From Tannerellaceae bacterium (GTDB lineage Bacteria > Bacteroidota > Bacteroidia > Bacteroidales > Tannerellaceae), in the NCBI GenBank assembly GCA_031265595.1, contig JAISCM010000220.1:1-8062 (forward strand): a stretch of DNA of 8,062 nt, in the 5' to 3' direction. Positions 6,391-8,062 of the stretch are shown here, piece after piece. How positions within the stretch are numbered: position 1 is the stretch's first letter; the number at the start of each line of letters is the position of its first letter. The notes under the pieces were generated by a model that saw only the letters and a list, made by a program, of their open reading frames with translations, was not told the DNA's origin and made no database searches. The position numbers and the translations under genes were made by a program.

Positions 6391-6473
6391 TTGGGGAGGC
6401 ATATAAACCTATCATTTGGCGCTTTCACGCAGTTGTTGTTTGTTTGCATCTAATTCTGACACACCCCCGGCGT

Positions 6474-7619
6474 ATGGACATAACGATTCGCACACAGCAG
6501 CTCAATAAGGTTTTCTCGTACGAGAAACGAACGGCATTGGAGGCATCCCGCCTTGAAATGATCCCCTGCCGCTTCACGCAACAAGAAGGCGTGGGCGAGA
6601 TAAAAGAATTTCAACGGGGGCTGCATACCGCCGATTTCTGCCCCCTCACCGACGATTGTATACAGGAAAACAAATCGTTTTCCTACCTTATCTTTGCGCC
6701 AAAGAGAGAAGAGCGGCACGAAAAGGCCATCATTCTATTGCATGGGCTCAACGAGCGTTCGTGGGAGAAATATCTCACCTGGGCGGAGTATCTGGCGTCG
6801 GCTACGGGCAAGGCGGTTATCTTGTTTCCCATCGCTTTTCACATGAACCGTACGCCGGAGCAATGGAGCAACCCGCGCGCCGTCTTGCCCTGGGTAGCTC
6901 AGCGCCGGCAAGCGATCGAAGGCCTTGGCAATTCTACCTTTGTCAACGTAGCGTTGAGCGCCCGTATCTCCCGGCACCCCCTGCGGTTTTATGCCTCGGG
7001 GCGCGAATCGGTCTACAACCTTTGCCAGCTTGTACGCGAAATAAAGAATGGCGAGCATCCCTTATTCAGGGAAGATACCTCCGTAAACCTCTTTGCTTAT
7101 TCTATCGGGGCTCTGCTGTCGCAGGTTCTCCTGCTGGCAAACCCCGACAAACTATTTTCAGACGCCCGCCTGTTTATGTTCTGCGGAGGCTCTATCTTCA
7201 ATTACATGGATGGCAATGCCCGCGACATCCTCGACAAAGAAGCGTTCGACCGGCTGCAATCGTACTTCAACGACGATTTCCTCGAAAGGCGCGAATTGCC
7301 CGCATCGTTTCGGAACGATTCCCTTGAGCAGGCCTTCAAAGCGATGATACGCCCCAACGTACTGAAAGACTTCCGCGAAAGCTTCTTCGCCAAAGCCTGC
7401 CACCGGATCCGCGCCATCTCCTTAAAGAAAGACGTCGTTATCCCCACCGCAGGCATCATCAAAGCAGTAGGCAACGCCTCGTCCAGGATACTGGAAGAGC
7501 TGGATTTCCCCTATCTCTATACCCACCAGGTACCCTTCCCCGCATCTCCCAAGGTAGAAGCCGCCCTTATTACCAACGCCTTCCTGAAGGTCTTTGGCAA
7601 GGCCGCCGCCTTTTTGTAA
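6474..7619 (+). CDS. uncharacterised alpha/beta-hydrolase-like protein
   Basis: A 381-residue protein, probably cytosolic, with no signal peptide or clear membrane helix. It resembles a Bacteroidota family that I recall as DUF6051, but that name is unchecked. An alpha/beta-hydrolase fold is suggested by strand AIILLHGLNERSWEKYL (85-101), whose HG would form the oxyanion region, and by NLFAYSIGALLSQVLLLANP (205-224), an A-x-S-x-G variant of the nucleophile elbow with Ser210. Candidate acid and base are Asp320 (KKDVVIPTAGI) and His351 (THQVPFP). The chosen ATG at 6474 is preferred to an upstream TTG at 6444 because it leaves room for a promoter. It diverges from the LytTR gene and is followed 72 bp later by the TonB-family gene. 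Substrate and role are unknown. Confidence 0.7.
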   Translation: MDITIRTQQLNKVFSYEKRTALEASRLEMIPCRFTQQEGVGEIKEFQRGLHTADFCPLTDDCIQENKSFSYLIFAPKREERHEKAIILLHGLNERSWEKYLTWAEYLASATGKAVILFPIAFHMNRTPEQWSNPRAVLPWVAQRRQAIEGLGNSTFVNVALSARISRHPLRFYASGRESVYNLCQLVREIKNGEHPLFREDTSVNLFAYSIGALLSQVLLLANPDKLFSDARLFMFCGGSIFNYMDGNARDILDKEAFDRLQSYFNDDFLERRELPASFRNDSLEQAFKAMIRPNVLKDFRESFFAKACHRIRAISLKKDVVIPTAGIIKAVGNASSRILEELDFPYLYTHQVPFPASPKVEAALITNAFLKVFGKAAAFL

Positions 7620-7691
7620 ACAAAAGAGCGAACGTTGTATGGAATCCGTGCCCACTATTGCATCTATAAAGTAAATGCTAAATGTAATAGT

Positions 7692-8062
7692 ATGGAAACT
7701 AAAAAATCAGCGAAAGCAAATTTGGAAAACAGGAAATCAATGAGCCTGTTAATGGGCCTGACAGTTGCCATGGCCATCGTGTTCGTCAGCTTCGAATGGG
7801 GAACCCAGGATCGTAAGCTCTTAGTGAATGACAGAGACGGCGGTATCGAATGGGTAGACGAAATACCCGCTACGATACCCGAACAGACGCCTCCCCCGCC
7901 ACCACCCCCTCAAGCAGTTGTAACAGATGTGTTAAGCATCGTAGACGATAATGTAAATGTAGACAATGCCGGCATCGTCACCACCGAAGACACGCCAGAC
8001 ACACCGCTACCGGATTTCGTACCGCCAAAAGGCACAAACGAAGAGGAAGAAGACACCTCCAC
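7692..8062 (+). CDS. TonB-family energy transducer, 5' part
   Basis: The reading frame opens at ATG 7692 and is still open at the right edge (123 codons seen). It starts with a Lys-rich cytoplasmic stretch (METKKSAKANLENRKS) followed by one membrane anchor at about 17-35. A periplasmic linker then contains seven prolines in a row (67-73) and a very acidic, Thr/Pro-rich tail. This is the layout of Bacteroidota TonB proteins, which with ExbB/ExbD pass proton-motive energy to outer-membrane SusC- or siderophore-type receptors. The C-terminal TonB domain lies outside the window, so the call rests on the N-terminal part alone. The 72 bp upstream is AT-rich, with no exact TAnnTTTG box seen. Confidence 0.8.
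   Translation, partial: METKKSAKANLENRKSMSLLMGLTVAMAIVFVSFEWGTQDRKLLVNDRDGGIEWVDEIPATIPEQTPPPPPPPQAVVTDVLSIVDDNVNVDNAGIVTTEDTPDTPLPDFVPPKGTNEEEEDTS

Noticed and set aside
6410..6458. Possible promoter boxes for the hydrolase-like gene: TATCATTTG (6410-6418) or TAATTCTG (6451-6458)
   Set aside because: Each departs from TAnnTTTG by one position (an extra base or a substitution) and neither has a well-spaced -33 element; too weak to annotate.
6933..6942. TACCTTTG box inside the hydrolase-like gene
   Set aside because: It is within coding sequence, with no downstream gene start or leader that it would serve.

Overview
The window looks like chromosomal DNA of a Bacteroidota member, most likely order Bacteroidales (Parabacteroides/Tannerellaceae-like). 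Four things point there: several promoter boxes of the Bacteroidota form TAnnTTTG instead of a sigma-70 -10 box; start codons with little or no Shine-Dalgarno sequence; the protein families present (a Bacteroidota-style pyruvate kinase, a four-helix membrane LytTR protein, a Bacteroidota TonB N-terminus); and the xerD / aroQ-pyk-O-methyltransferase-rbfA-permease order, which I recall as common in this group. The genus is an inference.

Layout. Positions 1-352 hold no convincing gene. They contain a possible leftward promoter with a leader of three stem-loops running off the left edge, a likely xerD terminator, and a cluster of GGTGAAAC-type repeats. xerD (353-1243) reads leftward. Its promoter faces that of a rightward run of five closely packed genes (1312-5429): aroQ, pyk, a class I O-methyltransferase, rbfA and a LolC/LolE-type permease. 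A perfect 11-bp stem-loop containing the aroQ stop codon separates aroQ from pyk. pyk and the methyltransferase overlap by ATGA. Only 3 bp separate rbfA from the permease.

The permease converges, across a 6-bp gap, on a leftward membrane-bound LytTR regulator gene (5436-6284). Divergent from that regulator is a poorly characterised alpha/beta-hydrolase-like protein (6474-7619). It is followed by the start of a TonB-family gene cut off by the right edge (7692-8062).

How the genes fit together: xerD, aroQ, pyk and rbfA are housekeeping genes (chromosome dimer resolution, shikimate pathway, glycolysis, 30S maturation) with no obvious single pathway. The permease and TonB belong to the cell envelope. 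The most interesting region is the LytTR/hydrolase intergenic region, where three imperfect 11-bp direct repeats lie at exact 20-bp steps just upstream of the predicted LytTR promoter. This layout resembles known LytTR binding sites and suggests autoregulation. No CRISPR array, insertion sequence, tRNA or rRNA was seen.
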